A stretch of 49,936 bases of DNA from Paracoccaceae bacterium (GTDB taxonomy: Bacteria; Pseudomonadota; Alphaproteobacteria; Rhodobacterales; Rhodobacteraceae), in the NCBI GenBank assembly GCA_902632125.1, contig CACPBQ010000011.1:1-49936 (forward strand), in the 5' to 3' direction. The translations under genes were made by a program, and so were the position numbers. Below are positions 7,460-16,128 of the stretch, one piece after another (the first letter of the stretch is position 1; each line of letters opens with the position of its first letter). The notes beneath the pieces are model-generated. The model saw only the letters and a list, made by a program, of their open reading frames with translations. It was not told where the DNA came from and did no database searches.

Positions 7460-8200
7460 ATGTTTGCTGTCGTAAAAACAGGCGGAAAGCAGTATAAAGT
7501 TCAGACAGGCGATATTTTGCGTGTAGAGAGACTGGCCGCAAACGCCGGTGATAAGGTACAATTCAATCAAATATTGATGCTTGGTGGAGATAAACCTGTT
7601 GTGGGCTCTCCCTTGGTCGCTGGAGCAGCGGTCCAAGCGGATGTGATTGACCAGATTAAGGGTGAGAAAACTATAAAGTTCGTCAAGCGAAGACGTAAAC
7701 ACAGCTCAAAGCGAACTCGCGGACATCGTCAATACTTAACTTTAGTTCGGGTTACAGATATTTTGGCTACTGGTGCAGATAAGTCGAAAGTGCAGGAAGC
7801 CGTTGGTTCGGGGTCAGTCGATTTTAAGTTTGTCGACAGTGTGAAACCAAAAAAATCAGCTGAATTGAAAACAAAAACACAAAAATCTCCGAAGGAACCA
7901 GTTAAAAAAGAGGCCAAACCAGTTAAGGAAGCTAGGCCTGAGAAAGATGCAAAAACTAAAAAGTCGGCGCCGGTAAAAGAGAAAAAGGTAACGGCTTCAG
8001 TTTCTGATGATTTGAAACAGTTATCGGGTGTTGGTCCCGCGCTTGAGAAAAAACTGCACGCTGCTGGTGTCAAAAGTTTTGAGCAAATAGCCGCCTGGTC
8101 TGCAAAGGACGTAGAAGCGATTAATGAGAAAATTTCATCGAAAGGCCGCGTTGAAAAGGAAGGCTGGATCGATCAAGCTAAAGATAAGCTTAAGGGATAA
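7460..8200 (+). CDS. rplU: 50S ribosomal protein L21 with C-terminal helix-hairpin-helix extension
   Basis: L21 binds 23S rRNA together with L20. Residues 1-103 are a standard L21 domain (FAVVKTGGKQYKVQTGD; VKRRRKHSSKRTRGHRQ). Residues ~104-180 form a Lys/Glu/Ala/Pro-rich linker and ~183-246 a helix-hairpin-helix-like domain (LKQLSGVGPALEKKLHAAGV) resembling the tails of some NADH dehydrogenase subunits and DNA-binding proteins. The total of 246 residues is more than twice the usual ~103. Long L21 forms occur in Rhodobacterales (from memory), so this is probably a lineage trait rather than an error. I use the ATG at 7460 with AAGGA seven bases before it; the frame opens earlier at a TTG (7424) in the leader. 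rpmA follows after 12 bases. Confidence 0.95.
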   Translation: MFAVVKTGGKQYKVQTGDILRVERLAANAGDKVQFNQILMLGGDKPVVGSPLVAGAAVQADVIDQIKGEKTIKFVKRRRKHSSKRTRGHRQYLTLVRVTDILATGADKSKVQEAVGSGSVDFKFVDSVKPKKSAELKTKTQKSPKEPVKKEAKPVKEARPEKDAKTKKSAPVKEKKVTASVSDDLKQLSGVGPALEKKLHAAGVKSFEQIAAWSAKDVEAINEKISSKGRVEKEGWIDQAKDKLKG

Positions 8201-8212
8201 GGAGAACTAGGT

Positions 8213-8482
8213 ATGGCACATAAAAAAGCTGGAGGGTCATCTCGGAATGGACGTGACTCAGCAGGTCGAAGACTTGGAGTAAAAATATTTGGAGGCCAAT
8301 TTGCTATTCCTGGTAATATCATTGTTCGCCAGCGCGGTACAAAAATGTGGCCAGGAGAGGGTGTTGGAATGGGCAAAGACCACACTATCTTCGCAACAGT
8401 GGAGGGAAACGTGAAGTTTCATAAAGGATTGAAAAACCGTACTTTTATATCAGTCTTGCCTTCAAACAAAGCTGCAGAATAA
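8213..8482 (+). CDS. rpmA: 50S ribosomal protein L27
   Basis: L27 has a flexible N-terminus reaching the peptidyl-transferase centre. The 89-residue product starts [16 protein letters not shown], so it needs no N-terminal processing as in Firmicutes, and carries [21 protein letters not shown] and the GVGMGKDHT motif. AAGGAGAA at 8199-8206 is a strong ribosome site. It is cotranscribed with rplU and is followed by a strong terminator. Confidence 0.98.
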   Translation: MAHKKAGGSSRNGRDSAGRRLGVKIFGGQFAIPGNIIVRQRGTKMWPGEGVGMGKDHTIFATVEGNVKFHKGLKNRTFISVLPSNKAAE

Positions 8483-8508
8483 ATTATTATTTGTATAATT
8501 GCGAAAAG

Positions 8509-8537
8509 GCTCGGCAAATTTGCCGAGCTTTTTTTTT
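8509..8537 (+). terminator. rho-independent terminator after rpmA
   Basis: GCTCGGC (8509-8515) and GCCGAGC (8522-8528) flank AAATTT, which is itself self-complementary, giving a perfect dyad of 20 bases followed by nine T (8529-8537). This is the clearest terminator in the window. It ends only 17 bases before the next start codon. Confidence 0.93.
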
Positions 8538-8554
8538 AGAGTTTGAAAAATTTA

Positions 8555-9148
8555 ATGGTGCTTTCTTTATTTCATTTTTTACTATTTGCCTTCAGCCAAG
8601 TTGGTACTCCAGGGCCAGCAAATATGATTATGCTAGCTACAGGGGCAAAGTATGGTTTTCGCAAAGCTCTTCCTTTTGTATTTGGAGTGATTGTAGGAAA
8701 GCAAATAATAATTTGGCCGATCGGTTTTGGCTTACTGCTCCTTAATAAAGATTATCCTTATATTTTTATCTTGTTTAAATATATTTCAGCTGGGTATATT
8801 TTATGGTTGGCTTGGCGTATAGCCAATATGCGTATATCAACAAAAACTCCTAATAAAACTGCCCCTAGTTTTTTTTCTGGTCTCATTGTGCATCCTATTA
8901 ATCCAAAAGCCTGGGCTCTGATCACAACTGGGTTTACTAATTTCGTCGATCCAATAAGTCCCGTTTTTTATTCCACTGCAACTGTCGCCTTTTGTTTGTT
9001 TGGTGTTCAGGTCGTTTGTCACCCTATATGGACTCTTTTTGGTGAAAGAATAGCAATTTTAGTGAGTGGAACAGTATATGAGCGTTATATGATGCTCATT
9101 TTTGCTGCGCTTACAGTAATTTTTGTCGGCCTTGCTATTTCAAGCTGA
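8555..9148 (+). CDS. LysE-family translocator
   Basis: A ~197-residue inner-membrane protein of the LysE/RhtB exporter superfamily, which exports amino acids or related metabolites. It is almost wholly hydrophobic with about six membrane segments and the family signature TPGPANMIMLATGAKYG near residues 18-34, plus the conserved HPINPKAW in the middle. The ATG at 8555 is preferred over a TTG at 8543 that lies close to the preceding T-run; neither has a good ribosome site. Because a strong terminator sits directly upstream, expression probably relies on read-through or a promoter inside rpmA. The substrate is unknown. Confidence 0.87.
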   Translation: MVLSLFHFLLFAFSQVGTPGPANMIMLATGAKYGFRKALPFVFGVIVGKQIIIWPIGFGLLLLNKDYPYIFILFKYISAGYILWLAWRIANMRISTKTPNKTAPSFFSGLIVHPINPKAWALITTGFTNFVDPISPVFYSTATVAFCLFGVQVVCHPIWTLFGERIAILVSGTVYERYMMLIFAALTVIFVGLAISS

Positions 9149-9260
9149 CAATTTAACATTCTGTTTGAGCAAAGATAATTTAAGTCGGCTTTTTAAATGA
9201 ACGGCTTGAGACATTTCAATAAAAGGTTTATCGCGTGGAAAAAGATATGAAAGTCGTTTC

Positions 9261-10298
9261 ATGAAGTTTTTGGACCTCGTCAAAGTTTATATACGCTCAG
9301 GCTCTGGAGGGGCGGGGTCAGTTAGTTTTCGCCGTGAAAAAAATATTGAATATGGCGGCCCTGATGGAGGTAATGGTGGGCATGGTGGTTCTGTAGTGGT
9401 AGAAGCGGTGGAAGGTTTGAATACACTGATAGACTTTCGCTATCAGCAACACTTCTTTGCCGACAATGGAAAGAGCGGTATGGGAAAGCAACGTTCTGGA
9501 GCTCATGGAAATGATAAAGTTTTGAAAGTACCAGTCGGAACAGAAATATTAGATGAAGATCAAGAAACTTTATTAGCTGATTTAACAGACGTAGGAAATC
9601 GTGCTTTATTGGCTCAGGGAGGAAACGGCGGCTTTGGAAACTTACATTTCAAATCATCGACTAACCAAGCCCCAAGGAAGGCTAACCCGGGCCAAGAGGG
9701 TGTTGAGAGAACCATTTGGTTGCGATTAAAGTTAATTGCCGATGTTGGACTTCTCGGTATGCCAAATGCTGGGAAATCCACATTTCTTTCTGCCACTTCA
9801 AACGCCCGGCCCAAAATAGCAGATTACCCCTTCACGACGCTTTATCCGAATCTCGGGGTGGTTGGCGTTGACGATAGTGAAATTGTCGTTGCTGATATAC
9901 CAGGCCTAATTGAGGGCGCTCATTTAGGAAATGGGTTGGGCGATCTTTTTCTTGGGCATGTAGAGCGTTGTTCTGTATTAGTGCATATTATAGATGTTAC
10001 AAATGACAATTTTTTAAATAATTTCAATATTATAGTAAAAGAAGTTCATCGATATGGAAATGCCCTGTCAGATAAGCCGCGTATAACAGTTTTGAATAAA
10101 ATCGACGCGCTAGGGGAAGATGAAAGAATTTTTTATAGAGAACAACTGGCGAAAATTATTGACGAACCAGTATTTATGATTTCCGCTGTTAGTGGAGAAG
10201 GCATAGAAAATCTGCTTAGAGCAATTCGTTTAGAAGTTGATAAGGGTAAAGGCCTAGGTGTCGAAGAAGAACAAGGTTCGCTAGAATGGCATCCTTAA
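9261..10298 (+). CDS. obgE: GTPase ObgE/CgtA
   Basis: Obg is an essential GTPase linked to 50S assembly and stress signalling. The 345-residue product has the glycine-rich Obg fold (about 1-158), then the G domain: GMPNAGKS (166-173), the G2 segment DYPFTT (188-193), DIPG (212-215), NKID (279-282) and SAVSGEG (308-314). The C-terminal tail is short and acidic. The ATG at 9261 gives the canonical MKFLD start, with only a weak ribosome site. It overlaps the proB start by 13 bases, consistent with the frequent rplU-rpmA-obgE-proB-proA order in alphaproteobacteria. Confidence 0.97.
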   Translation: MKFLDLVKVYIRSGSGGAGSVSFRREKNIEYGGPDGGNGGHGGSVVVEAVEGLNTLIDFRYQQHFFADNGKSGMGKQRSGAHGNDKVLKVPVGTEILDEDQETLLADLTDVGNRALLAQGGNGGFGNLHFKSSTNQAPRKANPGQEGVERTIWLRLKLIADVGLLGMPNAGKSTFLSATSNARPKIADYPFTTLYPNLGVVGVDDSEIVVADIPGLIEGAHLGNGLGDLFLGHVERCSVLVHIIDVTNDNFLNNFNIIVKEVHRYGNALSDKPRITVLNKIDALGEDERIFYREQLAKIIDEPVFMISAVSGEGIENLLRAIRLEVDKGKGLGVEEEQGSLEWHP

Positions 10299-11392
10299 GT
10301 AAGGCGAAACGTATAGTAATCAAAGTAGGTTCAACTCTCTTAGTGGATAAAACCTCTGGAGATTTGAACCTACCTTGGCTTGACTCTTTGGCTTCTGATG
10401 TTTCGTCCCTTAAATCTAGTGGGATTGATGTTGTGCTAGTTTCTTCTGGCTCTATTGCTCTTGGACGTGGAACTCTTGGTTTGCAAGATACTGAGCTTTC
10501 TTTGGAAAATAGTCAGGCTTCGGCCGCAGTTGGTCAAATTAAGTTAGCCCGTGCATATGAAGAAGTACTGGCGCCATACTCTGTAAAGACTGCGCAAATT
10601 TTAGTAACTTTAGAGGATAGTGCTAATCGCAGAAGATATCTAAACACACGGGCCACTATGGAAAGGTTGCTCACTTTCGGGGTTGTACCAATAGTTAATG
10701 AGAACGACACTGTTGCTACCGATGAAATACGTTATGGAGATAATGATAGATTGGCTGCTCAGATTGCGGCGACGGTTAGCGCTGATAATTTAATTTTATT
10801 ATCTGATGTTGATGGCTTGTATTCGAGTAATCCGTTAACAAATCCAGATGCAAAAAGACTTGATATTATTGAAGAAATAACTCCGGAAATAGAGGAAATG
10901 GCAGGGGAGGGCGTTTCCGGTATTTCTAAAGGTGGAATGGTGACAAAACTTATGGCTGCTCGAACGGCCACTCAAGCCGGTTGCGCTATGGTAATTACAA
11001 AAGGGGACGTTCCTAATCCGATAACAGCATTGGAGAATGGGGCTAACTGTACTTGGTTTAAGCCTAATTTAGATCCACAGACTGCCAGGAAAAGATGGAT
11101 TTCATCACAAAAGTCTTTTGGTAAATTAATCATTGATCAGGGTGCTATGACTGCTCTCATAGACGGAAAAAGTCTTCTTCCTATTGGGATAAGCAGTCTT
11201 GAGGGTGATTTTTCAAGAGGCGATGTAATCAGCATATTTTCAAGCAATGGACGTGAATTAGCAAAAGGTATATGTGCTTATTCGGCAGCAGAAGCTAAAT
11301 TAATTATTGGCCAAAATAGTAATGAAATAGAAAATATTCTCGGCTATGCTGGAAGAACCGAAATTGTTCACCGAGATGATTTAGCAATCTAA
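10286..11392 (+). CDS. proB: glutamate 5-kinase
   Basis: ProB phosphorylates glutamate, the first step of proline synthesis, and is usually feedback-inhibited by proline. The 368-residue protein has the amino-acid-kinase domain (KVGSTLLVD near the start, [52 protein letters not shown]) and a C-terminal PUA domain from roughly 275. The ATG at 10286 lies inside obgE with AAGG at 10273-10276. proA follows after eight bases. Confidence 0.97.
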   Translation: MASLSKAKRIVIKVGSTLLVDKTSGDLNLPWLDSLASDVSSLKSSGIDVVLVSSGSIALGRGTLGLQDTELSLENSQASAAVGQIKLARAYEEVLAPYSVKTAQILVTLEDSANRRRYLNTRATMERLLTFGVVPIVNENDTVATDEIRYGDNDRLAAQIAATVSADNLILLSDVDGLYSSNPLTNPDAKRLDIIEEITPEIEEMAGEGVSGISKGGMVTKLMAARTATQAGCAMVITKGDVPNPITALENGANCTWFKPNLDPQTARKRWISSQKSFGKLIIDQGAMTALIDGKSLLPIGISSLEGDFSRGDVISIFSSNGRELAKGICAYSAAEAKLIIGQNSNEIENILGYAGRTEIVHRDDLAI

Positions 11393-11400
11393 GGTTAGTT

Positions 11401-12657
11401 ATGTCTCAGATTAATTCTTTAGTTATTGATATAGGCAGGCGAGCTCGAGAAGCGTCTCTTAGCTTAGCTGTTGCATCTAGTTTGCAAAAAAGAGATGCAT
11501 TGATTTATGGAGCTAAATTGATCAAGGAAAATACTGAAAATATACTTAAAAATAATAAAATAGATCTTGATTTTGGGGAATCAAAAGGCTTGTCAGATGC
11601 CTTGATGGATCGCTTGCTGTTAAATCCAGAGCGAATAGCTTCAATGATTGTTGGGCTCGAAGCAATTGCTAATCAGGACGATCCTATTGGTGAAATAATG
11701 GAGGCATGGGAGCGACCAAATGGTTTGGAAATCAAGAGAGTTCGTACGCCATTAGGTGTTATTGGTGTAATTTATGAAAGTCGTCCAAATGTAACAGCGG
11801 ATGCAGGTGCACTCTGTGTAAAAGCGGGAAATTCAGTAATTTTGCGATGTGGATCTGAAAGTTATTACAGTTCTATTGCTATTCACAGTTGTCTGCAGAA
11901 AGGTTTGTTGAAGGCGAATTTACCGGCGGATGCAGTACAACTTATTCCAACCCGAGATAGGGCTGCTGTCGAGAGCCTCTTAAAAATGACAGATTATGTT
12001 GATGTTATTGTACCCAGAGGTGGTAAAAGTCTAGTTGGACTGGTGCAATCAGAGGCAAGAGTTCCGGTATTTGCACATCTTGAGGGAATTGTTCACATAT
12101 ATCTTGATAGAGCGGCTGACCCAAAAAAAGCGTTTGATGTAATCTTGAACTCAAAAACCAGGCGTACAGGTATATGTGGCGCAGCGGAGTGCTTATTAAT
12201 TAATAATGAAATACTAGAGGGTTTGGGATCTGAAATCGTAAAAATGTTACTTGATGCTGGAGTAGAGGTGAGAGCAGATAGAGAGGCGATTAAAATACCC
12301 GGTACAGTTGCAGCGAATAAGGACGATTGGGGTAAAGAATTTTTAGATAGCAAAATAGCAGTTAGGGTTGTGGCTGACTTAGAAGAAGCAATAAATCACA
12401 TTCAAAATTATAGTTCGCGTCATACCGATTGTATAATTACTGAAAATTTAGAGGCCCGAGACAAGTTTTTTTCTGAGTTAGACAGCGCAATTTTAATGCA
12501 CAATGCATCAACACAATTTGCTGATGGTGGAGAGTTTGGTATGGGAGCAGAAATAGGCATTGCGACCGGGAAACTGCATGCAAGAGGGCCAGTTGGAACT
12601 GTTCAATTAACTTCATTTAAGTATCTTGTTGAAGGGCAGGGAACGACAAGAGATTGA
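11401..12657 (+). CDS. proA: glutamate-5-semialdehyde dehydrogenase (gamma-glutamyl phosphate reductase)
   Basis: ProA reduces gamma-glutamyl phosphate with NADPH to glutamate semialdehyde, the second step of proline synthesis. The 418-residue length is standard. It belongs to the aldehyde dehydrogenase superfamily, with catalytic Cys259 in [11 protein letters not shown], the conserved [20 protein letters not shown] and the C-terminal [18 protein letters not shown]. The start ATG at 11401 has AAGG just upstream and follows the proB stop by eight bases, so the two enzymes are coupled. Confidence 0.97.
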   Translation: MSQINSLVIDIGRRAREASLSLAVASSLQKRDALIYGAKLIKENTENILKNNKIDLDFGESKGLSDALMDRLLLNPERIASMIVGLEAIANQDDPIGEIMEAWERPNGLEIKRVRTPLGVIGVIYESRPNVTADAGALCVKAGNSVILRCGSESYYSSIAIHSCLQKGLLKANLPADAVQLIPTRDRAAVESLLKMTDYVDVIVPRGGKSLVGLVQSEARVPVFAHLEGIVHIYLDRAADPKKAFDVILNSKTRRTGICGAAECLLINNEILEGLGSEIVKMLLDAGVEVRADREAIKIPGTVAANKDDWGKEFLDSKIAVRVVADLEEAINHIQNYSSRHTDCIITENLEARDKFFSELDSAILMHNASTQFADGGEFGMGAEIGIATGKLHARGPVGTVQLTSFKYLVEGQGTTRD

Positions 12658-12727
12658 GCATTAATTTAATTGTTTAAACCATTATTTCAGTTATTTTTGA
12701 TTATTAGTTTGAGTTAAGGAAACAATT

Positions 12728-12907
12728 TTGGATGATTTAAACCCGTTTTTAGAACCTGGTATGTATGTGCGTCACCCAACTGAAAGAGATTGGGGCGTTG
12801 GGCAAGTGCAATCATCTATCAAGGGAAAGGTAACGGTGAATTTTGAAGAAACTGGTAAGGTTGTAATAGATGGCACACGCATTAGTTTAGAAATTGTGTC
12901 AAATTAA
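12728..12907 (+). CDS. DUF3553 small protein
   Basis: A 59-residue ORF starting with TTG at 12728, with AAGGA (12716-12720) seven bases upstream. The sequence (MDDLNPFLEPGMYVRHPTER, then DWGVGQVQSSIKGKVTVNFE) matches my memory of the DUF3553 family, which resembles the SH3-like C-terminal domain of PcrA/UvrD-type helicases. The GQVQS...VTVNFEETGKVVI stretch predicts a small beta barrel. Its function is unknown; a nucleic-acid or RNA polymerase contact is only inferred from the helicase-tail similarity. It lies between proA and olsB, its usual place in roseobacters as far as I recall. Confidence 0.82.
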   Translation: MDDLNPFLEPGMYVRHPTERDWGVGQVQSSIKGKVTVNFEETGKVVIDGTRISLEIVSN

Positions 12908-12966
12908 ACTATAATCCCAAATTTATTAATTATTGCACTATATTTAAAAATTGCTAACCCAAATCG

Positions 12967-13737
12967 ATGCTTCAACATATTCCCAAATTTAGAACAAAAA
13001 TTGCGACTAGTAAGGCTGAGTTTACGTCGGCACAGGAGTTGAGGTATAGAATTTTCGTTCAAGAGCTAGGCGGTGGCGGAGATATGGTCGACCACGATTT
13101 GGGTCTAGAGCGCGATCGTTTCGACCCTTATTTCGATCATATACTTTTATTTGACGATGCTCGAGAAAAAAACCCTATTATAGGTGTTTACAGGGTGATG
13201 ACTTGTAAAAAGGCTTATGAGCTTGGAGAATTTTACTGTGACCAAGAGTATGATCTAGCTGTTTTACGTCGATCTGGTAAAAAACTATTAGAGCTTGGCC
13301 GTTCATGTTTGGAACAAGATTATCGAGGAAGCATTGCTTTAGCTTATCTATGGCAAGCAGTAGCTAACTACGCTTTAGAGCGTAAAATCGAAATTTTATT
13401 TGGTGTAGCAAGCTTTCATGGAACAAATATATCGGAATTAGCGGAACCATTAAGCTTTTTGCACCATCATTATTTGGCTGATAAAAATTTAAGGCCAGTT
13501 GCAAAGAAACCGTTCAATCAGAAAATGAATATTTTAGAACCAGAAATAATAAATCGAAAATCAGCAGTTTTGAAAATGCCAGCTTTGATAAAGAGTTATA
13601 TAAAGCTGGGAGGTAAAGTCGGTCTAGACGCCTACATAGATCATAAATTTAATACTACAGATGTATGCTTGATCATGGAGACTTCTTCAATAAATTACAG
13701 AAAAAAGAATTTTTTTATTCAAGGAGAACTCAATTGA
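12967..13737 (+). CDS. olsB: L-ornithine N-alpha-acyltransferase
   Basis: OlsB transfers a 3-hydroxyacyl chain from acyl carrier protein to ornithine, giving lyso-ornithine lipid. The 256-residue protein has the GNAT-like OlsB features: LRYRIFVQELGG near 26-37, VYRVM, LLELGRSCLEQDYRG and a C-terminal IKSYIKLGGKVG followed by the active-site-like DVCLIM strand. The neighbouring acyltransferase olsA begins in the TTGA overlap at its stop, which supports the assignment strongly. Ornithine lipids replace phospholipids in many marine bacteria under phosphate limitation, but no Pho box was recognised in the short upstream gap. Confidence 0.9.
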   Translation: MLQHIPKFRTKIATSKAEFTSAQELRYRIFVQELGGGGDMVDHDLGLERDRFDPYFDHILLFDDAREKNPIIGVYRVMTCKKAYELGEFYCDQEYDLAVLRRSGKKLLELGRSCLEQDYRGSIALAYLWQAVANYALERKIEILFGVASFHGTNISELAEPLSFLHHHYLADKNLRPVAKKPFNQKMNILEPEIINRKSAVLKMPALIKSYIKLGGKVGLDAYIDHKFNTTDVCLIMETSSINYRKKNFFIQGELN

Positions 13738-14588
13738 CCACGACTTGGATAAGCGAAGATGGTGAACCGATCGACAAAAAAATCTCAATTTTGGGTTGGT
13801 TGTTGGTGTTTGGTCGGGGTGGAGCCGTGATTTTTATAATTTCAATTGGGCTAATTTTAAAGCTAATGCTTCGGCTTTTTGAAAAGCTTTTGTTTAAGGA
13901 TATGCGACCTGTAACCTCATATATAACCGTTTTAGTTAGCAGGATATCCTTAAATATATTATCAATTCCAGTTAAGCGTTTTGGGACCCCTCTTGAACGA
14001 CCTGGTGCCTTAGTTGCTAACCATTCATCTTGGCTAGACATATTTGTATTAAATTCTGGTCAGCGTTTATATTTTGTCTCAAAATCAGAAGTGGCCAAAT
14101 GGCCTGGGATAGGACTGTTGGCGAAAGCAACAGGAACGTTATTTATACGCCGAGAGGCAAAAGAGGCTGTTGTTCAGAAAAAACTGTTTGAGAAGAGAAT
14201 TAAAATGAGGCATCGGCTTCTATTTTTTCCTGAGGGAACATCGACTGACGGATTAAGAGTTCTGCCATTTAAATCAGCTCTATTTCAAGCATTTCTTGAC
14301 CTAGGATCTAAATCAGAATGTTATATTCAGCCGGTAACTGTTGTTTACTTCGCCCCCAAAAACGAGGATCCAAGGTTTTATGGTTGGTGGGGTGATATGT
14401 CATTTGCACTACATTTACTGAAAACAATTGCCGCTAAGCGACAGGGAAATATACAGGTGCGATACCATGATCCACTATTGGTTTCTAACTTTGCTAATCG
14501 TAAAGAGCTAGCACAAGCAGCAGAAAAAATAGTACGATCTTCACATGTTTTGGCAGAAATTAATGCTAAAAATCAATTAGCTGATTGA
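13734..14588 (+). CDS. olsA: lyso-ornithine lipid O-acyltransferase
   Basis: OlsA, a PlsC-family acyltransferase, adds the second acyl chain to lyso-ornithine lipid at the inner membrane. The protein of 284 residues has a hydrophobic N-terminal segment (about 19-46), the catalytic block NHSSWLD (H-x4-D) and the FPEGTS block. I place the start at TTG 13734, which overlaps the olsB stop as TTGA and has AAGGAG (13721-13726) seven bases upstream; a longer in-frame start at 13665 would lie deep inside olsB. Its 3' end overlaps the convergent ThiE-like gene by 23 bases. Phosphatidic acid synthesis is the alternative role, less likely beside olsB. Confidence 0.9.
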   Translation: MTTTWISEDGEPIDKKISILGWLLVFGRGGAVIFIISIGLILKLMLRLFEKLLFKDMRPVTSYITVLVSRISLNILSIPVKRFGTPLERPGALVANHSSWLDIFVLNSGQRLYFVSKSEVAKWPGIGLLAKATGTLFIRREAKEAVVQKKLFEKRIKMRHRLLFFPEGTSTDGLRVLPFKSALFQAFLDLGSKSECYIQPVTVVYFAPKNEDPRFYGWWGDMSFALHLLKTIAAKRQGNIQVRYHDPLLVSNFANRKELAQAAEKIVRSSHVLAEINAKNQLAD

Positions 14589-15168
14589 GTTCGTTTAAAG
14601 GATTAGGTTCATTCCAGAGTTCATTGCCGAAAGCAAAAAAATCAGTATTATTTTCTAGGCTGTCAATAACCTTTTTATTGAGATTGCCTTCTGCCACAAC
14701 CGGGACCTCTATCATTGTGCTCCACCACTTAAACAAATCATTTTGGGCAATAGTACCATCCTTAAGTGTCGTTTTTCTTAATGGTCCAAAGCTAATGTAA
14801 TCAGCGCCGGCTTCACCAGCTATTAGCCCGTCATGCTTCGAATTTCCGCAAAAGGCACCAACTATTGAATCTTTTACTAAATTTTTCCGTGCTTTCCAAA
14901 CATTTCTCGAGCCATCTGACAAGTGCACCCCATCTAGCCCATGTTTTTCAACAAATAGAAAATGATCCTTGATAAGAATTGCAACATCTCTGGAATGACA
15001 AATATCCCTTGTAACATCAGCAGTTTTTGCAATTACATCTTCATTCTTAGTAGAGAGAGCAAGTCGAAAACAAGAAATCTCAATCGAGTCTAGTATAAGT
15101 TTTAAATCGTCTGAAAATTTTTCGATTTCAAATTTTGCTGGGCTAACAATATAAAGTTTAGACTTCAT
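14566..15168 (-). CDS. ThiE-like (thiamine phosphate synthase family) protein
   Basis: A ~200-residue TIM-barrel protein of the thiamine-phosphate synthase/TenI family. The pattern KLYIVSPAKF, GLDGVHLSDGSR and GADYISFGPLRKTTLKD follows the ThiE order, but the usual HLGQ-x-D substrate motif is replaced by HLSDGS, so true thiamine synthase activity is uncertain. I start at ATG 15168 (MKSKLYIV), which fits the family better than the TTG at 15186. No other thiamine gene is nearby. It is convergent with olsA and shares 23 bases with it. Confidence 0.78.
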   Translation of the reverse strand: MKSKLYIVSPAKFEIEKFSDDLKLILDSIEISCFRLALSTKNEDVIAKTADVTRDICHSRDVAILIKDHFLFVEKHGLDGVHLSDGSRNVWKARKNLVKDSIVGAFCGNSKHDGLIAGEAGADYISFGPLRKTTLKDGTIAQNDLFKWWSTMIEVPVVAEGNLNKKVIDSLENNTDFFAFGNELWNEPNPLNELNQLIDF

Positions 15169-15306
15169 TGATTTTATTATTTCCAAAATCCAATTTAATG
15201 ACTAACTAAGCATTAACCTCAAAAATGAAAATAACCAACATCAAGAAAATAGTTTTTATTTGGTTTTGGGATTTGAAATTAAAGTATTGATTGAGAGGAA
15301 TTAAAA

Positions 15307-16050
15307 GTGCCAATCAAAAACAAACACCCATGTTTTATTTTGGTCAATCCGCAAATGGGCGAAAACATAGGCGCATCAGCTCGTGGAATGTGGAATTTCG
15401 GTCTAGAACGTATGCGGCTTGTATCACCACGAGATAGATGGCCGAACCAAAAAGCAGTTGCAATGGCGAGTGGCGCTGGTCGAATATTAGATGAGGCATT
15501 AGTTTTCCAAACTCTTTCTGATGCTATTGCCGATCAACATTTTGTTTTTGCAACTACAGCCAGACCAAGGGATTTAATTAAACCAATTTTTTCTCCTGAG
15601 GAGGCTGTAAAACTCGCCTCTAGTAAAATTTCCGAGGGTCAAAATGTAGGATTTGCTTTTGGGCCTGAGAGATCAGGTCTTGAGAACTCAGATATAATAA
15701 AAGCTAATGCCATTGTTTCTGTCCCGGTAAATGAACAATTCCCTTCGCTTAACTTGGCCCAATGTGTTCTTTTATTAGCCTATGAGTGGATGCTTATTTC
15801 TGATAATGCTCAAAACGGTGAGCCAATTTCAGAACACTTAGATACGGTAACTGTTACGAAAGTGGAAAAGCTTTCAAAGCATTTTGAAGAAGCATTGGAG
15901 AAAGCAGGTTTTTTTTATCCGGTAAATAAAGCAGAGAGTATGAAAGCTAATTTTAGAAATATGTGGTCTCGTATGCCTTTAACTCAATCTGATGTAAAAA
16001 TTTTTTACGGTATGCTTAAACAGTTACTTAGATCAAATAAAAATAGTTGA
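15307..16050 (+). CDS. trmJ: tRNA (cytidine/uridine-2'-O-)-methyltransferase TrmJ-like
   Basis: A SPOUT-fold RNA methyltransferase of the TrmJ group, which 2'-O-methylates position 32 in the tRNA anticodon loop with S-adenosylmethionine. The 247-residue product shows the family start (CFILVNPQMGENIGASARGM), the mid motif FAFGPERSGLEN and the knot-forming SVPVNEQFPSLNLAQCVLLL. The start is GTG at 15307 with GAGAGGA at 15293-15299. It stands alone, divergent from the ThiE-like gene and 78 bases before ctaA. Another target nucleotide cannot be excluded. Confidence 0.9.
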   Translation: MPIKNKHPCFILVNPQMGENIGASARGMWNFGLERMRLVSPRDRWPNQKAVAMASGAGRILDEALVFQTLSDAIADQHFVFATTARPRDLIKPIFSPEEAVKLASSKISEGQNVGFAFGPERSGLENSDIIKANAIVSVPVNEQFPSLNLAQCVLLLAYEWMLISDNAQNGEPISEHLDTVTVTKVEKLSKHFEEALEKAGFFYPVNKAESMKANFRNMWSRMPLTQSDVKIFYGMLKQLLRSNKNS

Positions 16051-16128
16051 GTTCATAAATACTTTTACTAATTGTATTTTTAGAAGTTTTGTAGAAGGTA
16101 ACTACTGCTAGAAATGTCGTGGTAATTA

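Noticed and set aside
12908-12966. Pho box before olsB
   Set aside because: Ornithine lipid genes can be phosphate-controlled, but no CTGTCAT-like repeat is present in this short gap.
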